Shown here piece after piece: positions 7,006 to 16,179 of a stretch of DNA of 64,000 nucleotides. Below the pieces are notes generated by a model that had not been told where the DNA came from, searched no databases, and was given only the letters and a program-made list of their open reading frames with translations. Both the position numbers and the translations under genes were made by a program. The stretch comes from Chersky-267 sp963744115 (GTDB lineage: Bacteria > Chloroflexota > Limnocylindria > Limnocylindrales > CSP1-4): NCBI GenBank assembly GCA_963744115.1, contig CAVUSI010000002.1, positions 310,001 to 374,000 on the forward strand. The letters run 5' to 3'. How positions within the stretch are numbered: position 1 is the stretch's first letter; every line of letters starts with the position of its first letter.

Positions 7006-9738
7006 TCATCGTGCGCTCGGCACCACGCCGTCGATCGCGTAGGCCAGGGCTTCCTCGAGCGTCCATGAGCGACCCTCCGCCTCGAGCTCGGCCCGACGCT
7101 CCGGGGTCGCATCGTCAGGGCCCGGTTCGATCCACGCCGTGCCCGACGAGTTGATCTGGGCCTGGACGAGCCCGGTGCCGAGCGTCTGCTGGATCCGTCG
7201 GGCGGCCCCCCACAGGCGGATGCCTCGCTCCTTGTCGCCCGAGGCAAGGGCGAGCGTCGCGAAGTCGTCGACGATCAGCGCCTGGCCGGTGATGTCGCCG
7301 GCCTCCGCGAAATGGCGGGCCGCATGACGAAAGGCATCATCCGCCGCCGCGAAGTCCTCGAGCAGGACGTCGGATACGCCCATCATGTGGAGCGCCCAGG
7401 CCTCCATCGTCCGATCGCCCACCGACTTGAACGCCGACCGAGCCTCCTCGAAGATCGGCAGCGCTGCCTCGGCTCGGCCGCCGAACATCTCGGTCCCGCC
7501 GAGCGCCCAGAGGACGTTGCCGATCCCGCGCTGATCGTCGAGCTCCCGGTAGATCTGGAGCGACTCTTGGAGCAGCGGCCCGCCGTAGCGCATGTCGAGC
7601 GAGGGTGCGTGCTCGTTCAGGTCGGTATCGATGTTGTAGGTGAACGCCAGGTTGTACAGCGCGTTCGCGATCTCGGGTCGGTCGCCGAGCGACCGCCAGA
7701 TCTCGAGCGCCGCCCGGTAGGCCGGGATGGATGCGTCGAAGTCGCCCTGCCAGTAGGCGATCCCGCCGAGGGCTTCGAGGATCCGGGCATGAGCGGCCGG
7801 ATCGTCGTCCACCCACGGTCGGCCGGCGAGATCGTCGAGCCGGCGCCGAGCCTCCTGGAAGTGTCCACGCTTCTGCCAGAACCGCCACAGCGCGAACGCG
7901 AGCCCAAGGGCGGTCGGCGGGTCGGGTGTGGCGACCGCCCACGCCAGCGCCGCGCGGAAGTTGTCGTGCTCTCGCTCGAGCCGTTCGAGCCATCGCTTCT
8001 GGTCCTGTCCGGATAGCTCGGGGGCCGCGCTCCGGGCGAGGTCGAGGTACGCCATCGCATGGCGGCGCCGCAGGTCGTCGGCCTCGCCGCGGGCCTCGAG
8101 GCGCTCGAAGGCGAAGGCGCGGATCGTCTCCGGCATCGTGAAGCGGACGTCGCCGTCGGCCTCGGACTGGCGGATCAGACTCTGGTCGGACAGCTCCGAG
8201 ATCCCGTCGAACAGGTCCCGCCCGAGCTCGCTCGATGGGCCGCACACGCGCTCGGCGGTGTCGAGGTCGCAGCCGCCGACGAAGATCGCCAGCCGTTCGA
8301 GCAGCCGACGGCTGGGCTCGTCGAGGAGGTCGTAGCTCCAGGCGATCGCCCCACGCAGGGTCCGCTGGCGCTCCGGGACATCGCGGGCGCCCGAGGCATC
8401 GAGCTCGAACTGACGCTCCAGCCGGGTCAGGATGGCATCGGGTGATAGCAACCGGACGCGGACGGCGGTGAGCTCGATGGCCAGTGGCATCCCGTCGAGC
8501 CGGGCGCAGATCCGGGCGATCGACCGCGCGTTCGACGGATCGAGTCGGAAGCTCGGCCGCGCGGCCATCGCCCGCTCCACGAACAGCCGGACCGCGGCGT
8601 AGTCGAGCAGGCGTCCGGGCTCGATCGCGCCGGCGTCCATCCCCGCCCGGCCGGTCCGTTCGCTGGGTGTCAGGTCGCGGGCCCACGACGGGAAGGCGAG
8701 CCCATCGAGCGGGAACTCCTGCTCGCCCGACACGTGGAGGACCGCCCGGCTGGTGACCAGGATGCGCAGCCCGGGCCCCGCCCGGAGCAGGTCGGCGACG
8801 ACGGGCGCCGCCCCGGTCAGCCGTTCGAAGTTGTCGAGGACGAGAATCACCCGCTGCTTGGCCAGCAGCTCGATGAGCTGGTCGAGAGGTGGCCGCGACC
8901 CGTTCTCGATGAGCCCGACCGCCCGGGCGATGGTGCCCGGCACGAGGCGCGGGTCGTCGACCGGTTCGAACGGGACGAAGAACGTCCCGTCGGGATGGTC
9001 GGGCCCGACCGCGGCCGCCAGCTCGAGCGCGAACCGGGTCTTGCCGGTCCCGCCGGGTCCGGTGATCGTCAGCAGCCGCGCCGTCCCGAGCAGACGCCGA
9101 GCCTCCGCCAGCTCGCGCTCGCGGCCCACGAACGTGGTGACCGTGGTCGGCAGGTTGTTCGGCCGGGCATCGACCGTCCGCAGCGCGGGGAAGTCGTTCG
9201 GGAGCCCGTCGATGACGAGCTGGTTCAACCGCTCGGGCTCGGGGAAGTCCCGGAGGCGGTACGAACCGAGCTCGCGCCAGGTGACGCCCGATGGAAGCAC
9301 GTCGCCGATCAGCCTGCGGGACGCCTCCGAGACGAGGACCTGCCCGCCATGACCCGCGGCGGCGATCCGGGCCGTCCGGTTGATGTCGATGCCGACGTAA
9401 CCCTCGGCGCTGTGTGAGGCCTCACCCGTGTGGACCCCGATCCTGACCCGGACGGTCCGTCCGTCCGGCCAGGCCTCGGCCGACAGACCGCGCTGCGCGT
9501 CGACGGCGGCCCGGACCCCCGATGTCGCCGACGGGAAGACCACGAAGAACGAGTCGCCCTCGGTGCCCTGCTCGTCGCCGCCGTGTCCCTCGAACGCCGA
9601 TCTCAGGATGGCCCGGTGTCGGGCCAGGATGGCGGCGTAGGCGTCCGTGCCGACCTCGCGCTCGAGTCGGCTCGAACCCTCGATGTCGCTGAAGAGGAAC
9701 GTGACCGTCCCGGTCGGACTCGGTCGATCCGTGGTCAT
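7006..9738 (-). CDS. Class III nucleotide cyclase fused to an NB-ARC-like ATPase and TPRs
   Basis: The 910-residue protein starts with a class III adenylate/guanylate cyclase domain (about 10-165), with metal-binding Asp18 in FSDIEG, Asp62 in GDSFFVVF, and the N-x3-R pair in NRTAR. The lysine that usually selects adenine is replaced: Gly58 lies at its place, so substrate is uncertain. A STAND/NB-ARC-type ATPase follows, with Walker A GPGGTGKT at 227-234 and Walker B LVLDNFE near 300. The rest is TPR-like helical repeats. There is no DNA-binding domain, unlike the LuxR/AfsR relatives. The gene lies 22 bases downstream of a cNMP-binding protein gene, so product and receptor are probably co-transcribed. 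Confidence 0.88.
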   Translation of the reverse strand: MTTDRPSPTGTVTFLFSDIEGSSRLEREVGTDAYAAILARHRAILRSAFEGHGGDEQGTEGDSFFVVFPSATSGVRAAVDAQRGLSAEAWPDGRTVRVRIGVHTGEASHSAEGYVGIDINRTARIAAAGHGGQVLVSEASRRLIGDVLPSGVTWRELGSYRLRDFPEPERLNQLVIDGLPNDFPALRTVDARPNNLPTTVTTFVGRERELAEARRLLGTARLLTITGPGGTGKTRFALELAAAVGPDHPDGTFFVPFEPVDDPRLVPGTIARAVGLIENGSRPPLDQLIELLAKQRVILVLDNFERLTGAAPVVADLLRAGPGLRILVTSRAVLHVSGEQEFPLDGLAFPSWARDLTPSERTGRAGMDAGAIEPGRLLDYAAVRLFVERAMAARPSFRLDPSNARSIARICARLDGMPLAIELTAVRVRLLSPDAILTRLERQFELDASGARDVPERQRTLRGAIAWSYDLLDEPSRRLLERLAIFVGGCDLDTAERVCGPSSELGRDLFDGISELSDQSLIRQSEADGDVRFTMPETIRAFAFERLEARGEADDLRRRHAMAYLDLARSAAPELSGQDQKRWLERLEREHDNFRAALAWAVATPDPPTALGLAFALWRFWQKRGHFQEARRRLDDLAGRPWVDDDPAAHARILEALGGIAYWQGDFDASIPAYRAALEIWRSLGDRPEIANALYNLAFTYNIDTDLNEHAPSLDMRYGGPLLQESLQIYRELDDQRGIGNVLWALGGTEMFGGRAEAALPIFEEARSAFKSVGDRTMEAWALHMMGVSDVLLEDFAAADDAFRHAARHFAEAGDITGQALIVDDFATLALASGDKERGIRLWGAARRIQQTLGTGLVQAQINSSGTAWIEPGPDDATPERRAELEAEGRSWTLEEALAYAIDGVVPSAR

Positions 9739-9760
9739 CCTGGCTCCGCTGAGGCCCGGG

Positions 9761-10189
9761 TCAGTGATGGTGTTCTTCGCTCACCGCGCGAAGTCGTCGG
9801 GCGACGCCCTTGAGCAGGAGGATCGCCAGGTGTGGCTGTGCCTCGAGGAGCGCCTCGAAGTCCCAGGATGCGATCGCCAGGCACGTCGTCGGCGTCTGGG
9901 TGACCACCGCGGCGATCCGCGGCTCCCCGTCGAGGAGTGACAGCTCGCCGAAGAAGTCGCCGGGACCGAGCTCGGCGATCGTCGCCCCGTCACGGACGAC
10001 CCGCGCCAGCCCGCTCGAGATCATGAAGAAGCCCGTCCCGACCTCGCCCTGGCGGACGATCGTCCGGTCCTCGCCGAAGTCGACCTCGACCGCACGGTCG
10101 GCGACCGCGGCCAGCTCATCCGGCGCCAGCCCGCGGAACAGTCCGACGGTGCCGAGCAGCTGCGTCCTGCGCTCCGACGTGAGGCTCAT
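9761..10189 (-). CDS. Cyclic-nucleotide-binding domain protein (Arg-competent)
   Basis: This 142-residue protein is essentially one cNMP-binding domain without an HTH. The phosphate-binding cassette FGELSLLDGEPRIAAV keeps both key residues, the Glu that binds the ribose and the Arg that binds the cyclic phosphate, so cAMP or cGMP binding is likely. The C-terminus ends in three histidines. Start at 10189 (MSLTSERR) is preferred over a longer frame that would run across the divergent promoter. It is the first gene of a two-gene unit with the cyclase, and is divergent from a second cNMP-binding gene. Confidence 0.85.
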   Translation of the reverse strand: MSLTSERRTQLLGTVGLFRGLAPDELAAVADRAVEVDFGEDRTIVRQGEVGTGFFMISSGLARVVRDGATIAELGPGDFFGELSLLDGEPRIAAVVTQTPTTCLAIASWDFEALLEAQPHLAILLLKGVARRLRAVSEEHHH

Positions 10190-10191
10190 CG

Positions 10192-10201
10192 TCGTATACG
10201 A
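10192..10201. promoter_or_regulatory. Palindromic bidirectional promoter core between the two cNMP genes
   Basis: TCGTATACGA is a perfect 10-base palindrome in the short gap between the divergent cNMP-binding genes. It contains a TATACG -10-like hexamer on each strand. Confidence 0.35.
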
Positions 10202-10275
10202 TGGCAGAACGCGGCCGGAAGTGGGAGCCCCCTCCCGGGGTTCATCCGACGCGACCCGGTGAGGCAGGCCGACCG

Positions 10276-10698
10276 ATGGCGGGAACGGATCCGATCGTCG
10301 ACACGATCGCCGGCTTCGCACTGTTCGCGGACCTGACCACGCCTCAGCTCGAGTCGGTCGCCCACACCTTCGACGAGCAGTGGTTCGCGGAGGGCGACCG
10401 GGTCCTCCGCCAGGGCCTGACCGGCTCCGGGTTCTACGTCATCCTCGAGGGGACGTGCTCGATCCGCGTCGACGGCGTCGAGCGGGCCACGATCTCTCGG
10501 GGCGAGTTCTTCGGTGAGGTCTCGATCCTCCTTGGCGAGGCCCCGGTCGCCGACGTCGTGGCGCTCAGCCAGCTGCGTTGTCTGGTCCTTGCCGGCCCGG
10601 CGGTCGAGGCCTTCCTGGTCGGACATCCGCGGGTCATGTACCGGATGCTCCAGGCGTCCGCCCGACGCCTCCGCAACGCGAATCGATGGCGGAGCTGA
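10276..10698 (+). CDS. Cyclic-nucleotide-binding-like protein lacking the phosphate Arg
   Basis: A 140-residue single cNMP-binding-like domain. Its cassette reads FGEVSILLGEAPVADV: the Glu is kept, but the Arg of the usual G-x-PR-x-A is absent, so classical cyclic-phosphate binding is doubtful. An upstream ATG at 10201 is possible but would leave only 11 bases between divergent genes; 10276 is preferred. Its last 13 bases overlap the start of the flavoprotein gene, which implies translational coupling. Fusions of cNMP-binding domains with thioredoxin-reductase-like flavoproteins are known, so this pair may be the split form of such a protein. Confidence 0.75.
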   Translation: MAGTDPIVDTIAGFALFADLTTPQLESVAHTFDEQWFAEGDRVLRQGLTGSGFYVILEGTCSIRVDGVERATISRGEFFGEVSILLGEAPVADVVALSQLRCLVLAGPAVEAFLVGHPRVMYRMLQASARRLRNANRWRS

Positions 10699-12212
10699 GC
10701 GAGCGGCCGTTCCCGCCCGGCGACTACCCGGTCGTCGTCGTCGGCAGCGGCCCGGGTGGACTGCAGGTCTCGTATTCGCTGCGCCGGCTGGGCGTCGCCC
10801 ACGCGGTCATCTCGGCCGACGACGCGCCGGGGGGGATGTTCCGCCGCTGGCCGTTCTTCCAGCGGCTGCTGTCGTGGACCAAGCCGTACGCCCCGACCGA
10901 GCGCGTCAGCCGAGGGTACGAGCGTTACGACTGGAACAGCCTGATCCCCGACGACGACGCGGATCGCGCGATCCAGGCCGGCCTCATGGACGGGAGCTCG
11001 TATTTCCCGTCGCGGCCCGAGATGCAGGCGTCGCTCGAGTCGTTCGCCGGTCGCACCGGGATCGCCATCCGGTTCGGCTGTCGGTGGGAGGGGACCCGGC
11101 GGCTCGACGACGGACGGTTCGAGCTGACGACGTCCGACGGCCCGTACACGACCGGGACCCTCATCCTGGCCGTCGGGGTCGCCGAGCCGTGGCGGCCCGA
11201 TTCGCCCGGGATGGAGCTGGCCGCCCACTATGCCGACACCCGTCCGGTCGAGACCTACGCGGACCGGCGGGTCTTCATCATCGGCAAGCAGAACTCCGGG
11301 TTCGAGCTGGCGTCCGGGCTCCTGCCCTGGGCGCGCCGGATCATCGTCGCCTCGCCGAGCCCGGCCAAACTGTCGGTCAACACGCACTCGCTGGTCGGGA
11401 TCCGGGCCCGCTACGTCCAGCCCTACGAGGACCATGCCCTCGGCGGCGGCGTGGCCGTCCTCGACGCGTCGATCGACGCGATCGAGCGTGGCCCGGACGG
11501 CTCCGGCTACATCGTCCGGACGCGACCGTCCGACGGCGGTCCGGCGGCCGCGTTCGAGGTCGATGAGGTCATCGCCGCGACCGGCTTCGTGACCCCGCTG
11601 CTCGACCTGCCGGACCTGGGTGTCGCGACGTTCGGGCAGAGCCGCCTGCCCGCCCAGACCCCGTACTGGGAGAGCGCCTCGGTCCCCGGGATCTACTTCG
11701 CCGGGACGATCGGCCAGGGGTCGAAGGGGCTCCGCAAGCACGGGATCCCAGCGAACTCGGGGGCCGTCCACGGGGCCCGCTACAACGCCCGCTGCCTGGC
11801 CGCACAAGTGGCCCGGACGAGGTTCGGGATCGAACCGGCGCGACCCACGATCCCGTCGGCCGACCTGGCGGACTTCGTGGCGGCGGAGCTGACCCGCGGA
11901 CCCGAGGTCTGGAACCAGAAGGCCTACCTCGCCAGGGTCGTCGCGTTCGACCCGGCCAGCGGGATCCGTGACGACGGGATCGTGCCGCTGGCCCCGTTCG
12001 TCGACGACACGGACGATTCGGGTCCGGACGCCCTGGCGATCACCCTCGAGGCCGACGGGACCGGGGCCGTCTATCCGGTCCTGTACTCGCGGATCGAGGG
12101 TCGCCTGACCGAGCATCCGATCGACCCGCATCCACTGCTGGACTACGAGACCGCATCGGCCCGGCAGGCGATCGAGGGCGTCCTGGCCGGGTTCGCCGCC
12201 GGCATCCGCTGA
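10686..12212 (+). CDS. NAD(P)/FAD-dependent oxidoreductase (flavin monooxygenase-like)
   Basis: The 508-residue protein has two dinucleotide-binding motifs: VVVVGSGPGGLQ at the N-terminus (FAD) and VFIIGKQNSGFELA near residue 200 (NAD(P)H). An ATGFVTPLLDLP segment matches the ATG motif of flavin monooxygenases and pyridine nucleotide oxidoreductases. There is no CxxC redox pair, so it is not a thioredoxin reductase, and no FxGxxxHxxxW Baeyer-Villiger motif. The YFAGTIGQGSKG segment near 340 is the usual FAD-closing motif. The substrate is unknown. It is coupled to the cNMP-binding-like gene by a 13-base overlap, which suggests regulation by that partner. Confidence 0.8.
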   Translation: MAELSERPFPPGDYPVVVVGSGPGGLQVSYSLRRLGVAHAVISADDAPGGMFRRWPFFQRLLSWTKPYAPTERVSRGYERYDWNSLIPDDDADRAIQAGLMDGSSYFPSRPEMQASLESFAGRTGIAIRFGCRWEGTRRLDDGRFELTTSDGPYTTGTLILAVGVAEPWRPDSPGMELAAHYADTRPVETYADRRVFIIGKQNSGFELASGLLPWARRIIVASPSPAKLSVNTHSLVGIRARYVQPYEDHALGGGVAVLDASIDAIERGPDGSGYIVRTRPSDGGPAAAFEVDEVIAATGFVTPLLDLPDLGVATFGQSRLPAQTPYWESASVPGIYFAGTIGQGSKGLRKHGIPANSGAVHGARYNARCLAAQVARTRFGIEPARPTIPSADLADFVAAELTRGPEVWNQKAYLARVVAFDPASGIRDDGIVPLAPFVDDTDDSGPDALAITLEADGTGAVYPVLYSRIEGRLTEHPIDPHPLLDYETASARQAIEGVLAGFAAGIR

Positions 12213-12247
12213 CCGAGCCGGCCCTGGGCACGGCCTTCCTCGCCGGC

Positions 12248-12859
12248 GTGGCCGCCGGACTGGGCGTCGCCGTCCCGTTCGGGGCGATCGCGATCCTCAT
12301 CGTCGAGACGGCGATCCGTCGCGGGCGCATCTACGGCTGGGCCGCCGGCGCCGGTGCCGCGACCGCCGACCTGACCTACGCCACCCTGGCGGCGTTGTTC
12401 GGGGCCGCCCTGGCCAGCCTCATCGGACCGATCCAGGTGCCGCTCCGATGGCTGTCCGTGGCGGTCCTCGTGGTCATCGCCGGCAAGGGCATCCTCGACG
12501 CCCGGGCGCGAGCTCGGGCGACGCCGGGCGACCCGCACCTGGAGCGGCTCGATGAGACGTCCCCGCGGCGGACCTACCTCCAGTTCGTGGCCCTGACGAT
12601 CGTCAATCCGGCCACCATCATCTACTTCGCCGCGCTGATCCTCGGTCTGCCGACCGTCGGTTCCGGATCAGGCGAGAAGGTCCTGTTCGTGCTCGGCGCG
12701 GCGCTGGCGTCGCTCGGCTGGCAGCTCCTGATCTCGACCGCCGGATCCCTCCTCCACCACCGGGTCTCGGTCCGGGCGACGGCCGTCCTGAGCCTGGTCG
12801 GCTACGGCATCGTCCTGCTCATCGCCGCGAACATCGCCCGCGGGCTCGTCCTCGCCTAG
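12248..12859 (+). CDS. LysE/RhtB-family exporter
   Basis: A small polytopic membrane protein of the LysE amino-acid exporter family. Visible features are an N-terminal VPFGAIAILIVETA helix with the family glycine/proline pattern, FVALTIVNPATIIYFAAL in the middle (the NP motif), and about six hydrophobic segments. The GTG start at 12248 gives 203 residues but removes part of the first membrane helix. In-frame sequence upstream encodes a good family N-terminus (TEPALGTAFLAGVAAG) that would begin at a CTG at 12209, overlapping the stop of the flavoprotein gene. I think 12209 is the true start. The substrate, probably an amino acid, cannot be read from sequence. Confidence 0.8.
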   Translation: MAAGLGVAVPFGAIAILIVETAIRRGRIYGWAAGAGAATADLTYATLAALFGAALASLIGPIQVPLRWLSVAVLVVIAGKGILDARARARATPGDPHLERLDETSPRRTYLQFVALTIVNPATIIYFAALILGLPTVGSGSGEKVLFVLGAALASLGWQLLISTAGSLLHHRVSVRATAVLSLVGYGIVLLIAANIARGLVLA

Positions 12860-14019
12860 GGCCGCCGGATCCGGGCCAGGCGCTCCGCGGCGTCATCGAG
12901 CGTGTCGTGCTTCTTCGGGAAGGCGAACCGGAGCTTGGTCCGGCCGAGGGCCGGATCCGAGAAGAACGACGAGCCGGGCACAGCAGCGACACCGGGATCG
13001 GCGATCAGCCGCCGGGCGAAGGTCACGTCGTCCTCGTCGGTGAGGTCGCGGATGTCGGTCATGACGTAGTACGCGCCGGCAGGTCGATGGACCCGGAAGC
13101 CGGCGGACTCGAGCGCCGGGAGGATCCGGTCGCGGCGCGCTCGATAGTCGTGCAGCAGCTTGTCGTAGTAGCCGTCGGGGAACTGCAGGGCGACGACGGC
13201 CGCGGCCTGGAGCGGGGCCGCGGCGCCGACGGTCAGGAAGTCGTGGACCCGGCGGATCCCGACCGACAGCTCCGGGCTGGCGATCGCCCAGCCGATCCGC
13301 CAGCCGGTCACCGAGTACGTCTTCGACAGCGAGTCGATCGCGATCGTGCGTTCGGCCATGCCCGGCAACGTCGCCAGCGGGATGTGTTCGCCCTCGTAGA
13401 CGATGTGCTGGTAGATGTCGTCGGTGATCGCCACCGCATCATGCTCGATGCACAATCCGGCGATCAGCTCGAGCTCCCCGCGCGAGAAGACCTTGCCCGT
13501 CGGGTTGTGCGGCGAGTTGATGACGATGGCCCGGGTCCGCGTCGTGAACGCCGCCCGCAGCTCGTCCGGATCGATCGACCAGTCCGGCTCGTGGAGCGTC
13601 ACGTAGCGGGGGGTCGCCCCGGTCAGGATCGCATCGGGGCCGTAGTTCTCGTAGAACGGTTCGAACAGGACGACCTCATCGCCGGGGTCGACCACCCCGA
13701 GCATCGCGGCGATCATCGCCTCGGTCGCGCCGCAGGTCACGGTGACCTGGGTCTCCGGGTCGACCGCCCAGGTCGGGTGGGAGCGGGTCACGCGTGCGGC
13801 GATCGCGGCTCGGAGGGGCCGCGCCCCCCAGGTGATGGCGTACTGGCTGACGTCCTGGTGGAGGGCGGCGATCGCCGCGGACCGCAGGTCGACCGGGCTC
13901 TCGAAGTCCGGGTACCCCTGGGCCAGGCTGACCGCCCCGGCCTCGAGGGCCAGCCGGTTCATCTCGCGGATGACCGACTCGGTGAAGCTCGCGGCGCGAA
14001 CGGAGATCCTGGCGGTCAC
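12856..14019 (-). CDS. Class I/II PLP-dependent aminotransferase
   Basis: A 387-residue fold-type I aminotransferase related to aspartate, methionine and kynurenine aminotransferases. It shows NSPHNPTGK (the Asn that contacts PLP), SLSKTYSVTGWRIGW with the PLP-binding lysine, and the C-terminal RFAFPKK with the carboxylate-binding Arg. YPDFESP near the N-terminus is typical of the group. The GTG start overlaps the stop of the upstream CocE-like hydrolase gene as GTGA, so the two are translated together. A hydrolase releasing amino acids or esters followed by an aminotransferase suggests a catabolic pair, but the substrate is not evident. Confidence 0.9.
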   Translation of the reverse strand: MTARISVRAASFTESVIREMNRLALEAGAVSLAQGYPDFESPVDLRSAAIAALHQDVSQYAITWGARPLRAAIAARVTRSHPTWAVDPETQVTVTCGATEAMIAAMLGVVDPGDEVVLFEPFYENYGPDAILTGATPRYVTLHEPDWSIDPDELRAAFTTRTRAIVINSPHNPTGKVFSRGELELIAGLCIEHDAVAITDDIYQHIVYEGEHIPLATLPGMAERTIAIDSLSKTYSVTGWRIGWAIASPELSVGIRRVHDFLTVGAAAPLQAAAVVALQFPDGYYDKLLHDYRARRDRILPALESAGFRVHRPAGAYYVMTDIRDLTDEDDVTFARRLIADPGVAAVPGSSFFSDPALGRTKLRFAFPKKHDTLDDAAERLARIRRP

Positions 14020-16130
14020 ACGAGCCTCCTCGGGATGGTCTCGTCCCAGTCTCGCCGGAAGACGGGGTCCCCGTCGAGGTCCACCTCGAGATGGACGATC
14101 ATCCGGAACGCCTCCTCGGTCGAGGTCGTCGTCCCGCCGGCCCGGACATCGATCCGGCGCCCGTCCTGGTCGAGGCGATAGCGGACGCTGTTGTCCAGTC
14201 GGGCATGAGCCGGATCCGCATCGGAGGCGGTCATCACGAGCTCCTCGCCGGCGAACACCACCGTCCCATCCGGCAGCCTCGACGAACCGGCATCGTCCGT
14301 CGAGACGGTGACCGTCCCGGCGATCACGTCCTCGACGATCCGCCAGACCGGCGGCTCGCCCTCGCCCTCACCGATCTCCTCGAACCCGGCCGGCGTCGTC
14401 TTGAACGCCGGGCTCAGGAGCGAGCCCGGTCCCGTCGGGACCGTCGGCAGGATGAGCCTGGACCCGTCCCGGTGGATCGTCAGCTCGCCGGGGAACGGGG
14501 ACGGCCAGAGGACGGGCCAGGCGTTGGACGCGACCGACAGGCGGATCCGATGGCCCGGCGCGAAGCGGTAGCCGGCCGCACGGAGCGACACCCTGACGCG
14601 GTAGTGCCGTCCGGGCTCGAGTGGGCTGGGAGTGCGATGGGAATCGCGGTGGGTGAGATTGAGCACGCCGGCGGTGACCTGGGCGACCGACCCGTCCGGC
14701 GCCATGTCGGCCAGCCGGACGACCAGCGTGGCGACCGCCATCGTCGCCGACACCGTCAGCTCGGCGACCGCGAAGCCCAGGATCTCGATGGGCTCGTCGA
14801 GCGGCGAGCTGGTGTAGGTCGGCACGAGGGCGTCGTCGAGCCGGAGATCGCGCGCGAGACCGTTGGGTGGCGCACCCGCGCCCCAGGAGAGCGACGTCCG
14901 GGTCCCGGTCGTCGCCCGGTGCGGGAAGCGATCCGTCCGGGCGTCGGCGCCGGTCGCGGGCGCGATCGTGGTCGTGGCGGGCGGCGCGGGTTCGGCCGCC
15001 ACCAATCTCCCCGACAGGGGCACCTCGCCGGCGTCGAGCCACAGGCTCCGTTCGGTCGCCCCCGGGGGCGGGAACGACGACTCGCTCCGCCATCTGCCGG
15101 GCCAGCTCGTCGGGAACGGCTCGGGCGGGGCGAAGTCGCGCTGGAAGTAGGTCACTGCAGGCTCGTCCATCACCCCGTTGTCGTGCCCCTTCAACCAGTA
15201 ATCGAAGAACCGGACGAGCTCGTGCATCCAGTCCAGGTTGGGTCCGGGGTAGGCGTCGTCGGGGAAGTCGTGGACCCAGTTCCCGATCAGCGCCTTGCGC
15301 GGTGCGTGGACGCAGCGTTCGAGCATCCGCAGGGCCGGGTCGACGTACTCGTCCATCCACCCTCCGACGAGGAACATCGCCGCCTCGATGGCGTCGTACT
15401 CGGGGGCCAGCGACCCCCGGCGCCAGTACGGGCCGTCATGCTGCTGGCGAAGCCATTCGAACAGCCAGACCGGCGTTCGATCGAGCCGATCGAGCCACTC
15501 CTCGCGCCACGGATCGCCGCGGAACGACGGGCGTGCCGGCAGGGCGTTCATCCCGACCATGCTCACCGCGTACTGGCTGAGCTCGCTGACCGTCACGCAC
15601 CCGCCGATGTAGTGGATGTCGTCGGTATAGCGGTCGTCCGTCGCGTACATCGGGACGATCGCGCGGAGGTGCGGTGGCCGGAGCTTGGCGACCTGGATCG
15701 CCGCGAAGCCGCCGTACGAGATCCCCCACATCCCGACGTTCCCGTCGCACCACGACTGACCCGCCAGCCACTCGACCGTCTGGAACCCATCAAGCGTTTC
15801 GCGTTCGGTGTACTCGTCCTCGGCGACGCCCGGGCTGCTCCCGGTGCCGCGCACGTCGAGCCGGCAGAGGGCGAACCCTCGGGCCGCCAGCCACCGACCG
15901 CGACGCTCGTCGCCGCTGCGATGCCAGTCATCCTTGCGGTAGGGCAGGATCTCGAGGATCGCCGGGAATCGTTCGTGGGGTGCCTCGGCGCGAGGGACCG
16001 GCAGCCAGGCGTTGAGGCTCAGCTCGAGCCCGTCGTCCATCGGGACGCGGAGGTCGAGGCGGACCTCGACCTCGTGGCGCGGCTGAGAGGCGGGGCGAGG
16101 GTGGTCCTGCGGGCCGCGGTCGTCGGGCAT
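14016..16130 (-). CDS. CocE/NonD-family hydrolase (X-Pro dipeptidyl-peptidase-like)
   Basis: This 704-residue protein has an N-terminal alpha/beta hydrolase domain with the nucleophile in GISYGG (near residue 130) and an RLDVRGTGSS strand-loop. A C-terminal jelly-roll domain of the S15/CocE type carries PGHRIRLSVASNAWP. The family cleaves esters, amides or X-Pro peptides. No signal peptide is seen. An extra C-terminal region of about 130 residues, with an IAGTVTVSTDDAG segment, is longer than in classical CocE. ATG at 16130 is chosen because TAGACT lies 7 bases upstream. It is divergent from the NUDIX gene, with both promoters packed in 62 bases. Confidence 0.9.
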   Translation of the reverse strand: MPDDRGPQDHPRPASQPRHEVEVRLDLRVPMDDGLELSLNAWLPVPRAEAPHERFPAILEILPYRKDDWHRSGDERRGRWLAARGFALCRLDVRGTGSSPGVAEDEYTERETLDGFQTVEWLAGQSWCDGNVGMWGISYGGFAAIQVAKLRPPHLRAIVPMYATDDRYTDDIHYIGGCVTVSELSQYAVSMVGMNALPARPSFRGDPWREEWLDRLDRTPVWLFEWLRQQHDGPYWRRGSLAPEYDAIEAAMFLVGGWMDEYVDPALRMLERCVHAPRKALIGNWVHDFPDDAYPGPNLDWMHELVRFFDYWLKGHDNGVMDEPAVTYFQRDFAPPEPFPTSWPGRWRSESSFPPPGATERSLWLDAGEVPLSGRLVAAEPAPPATTTIAPATGADARTDRFPHRATTGTRTSLSWGAGAPPNGLARDLRLDDALVPTYTSSPLDEPIEILGFAVAELTVSATMAVATLVVRLADMAPDGSVAQVTAGVLNLTHRDSHRTPSPLEPGRHYRVRVSLRAAGYRFAPGHRIRLSVASNAWPVLWPSPFPGELTIHRDGSRLILPTVPTGPGSLLSPAFKTTPAGFEEIGEGEGEPPVWRIVEDVIAGTVTVSTDDAGSSRLPDGTVVFAGEELVMTASDADPAHARLDNSVRYRLDQDGRRIDVRAGGTTTSTEEAFRMIVHLEVDLDGDPVFRRDWDETIPRRLV

Positions 16131-16143
16131 GACCGCGAGTCTA
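16131..16143 (-). promoter_or_regulatory. Leaderless-type promoter of the CocE-like gene
   Basis: Minus-strand TAGACT (16143-16138), 7 bases, then ATG at 16130. Confidence 0.55.
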
Positions 16144-16179
16144 GCCACCGGCGCGCGACCGGACCCGGCCACGCCCGGC

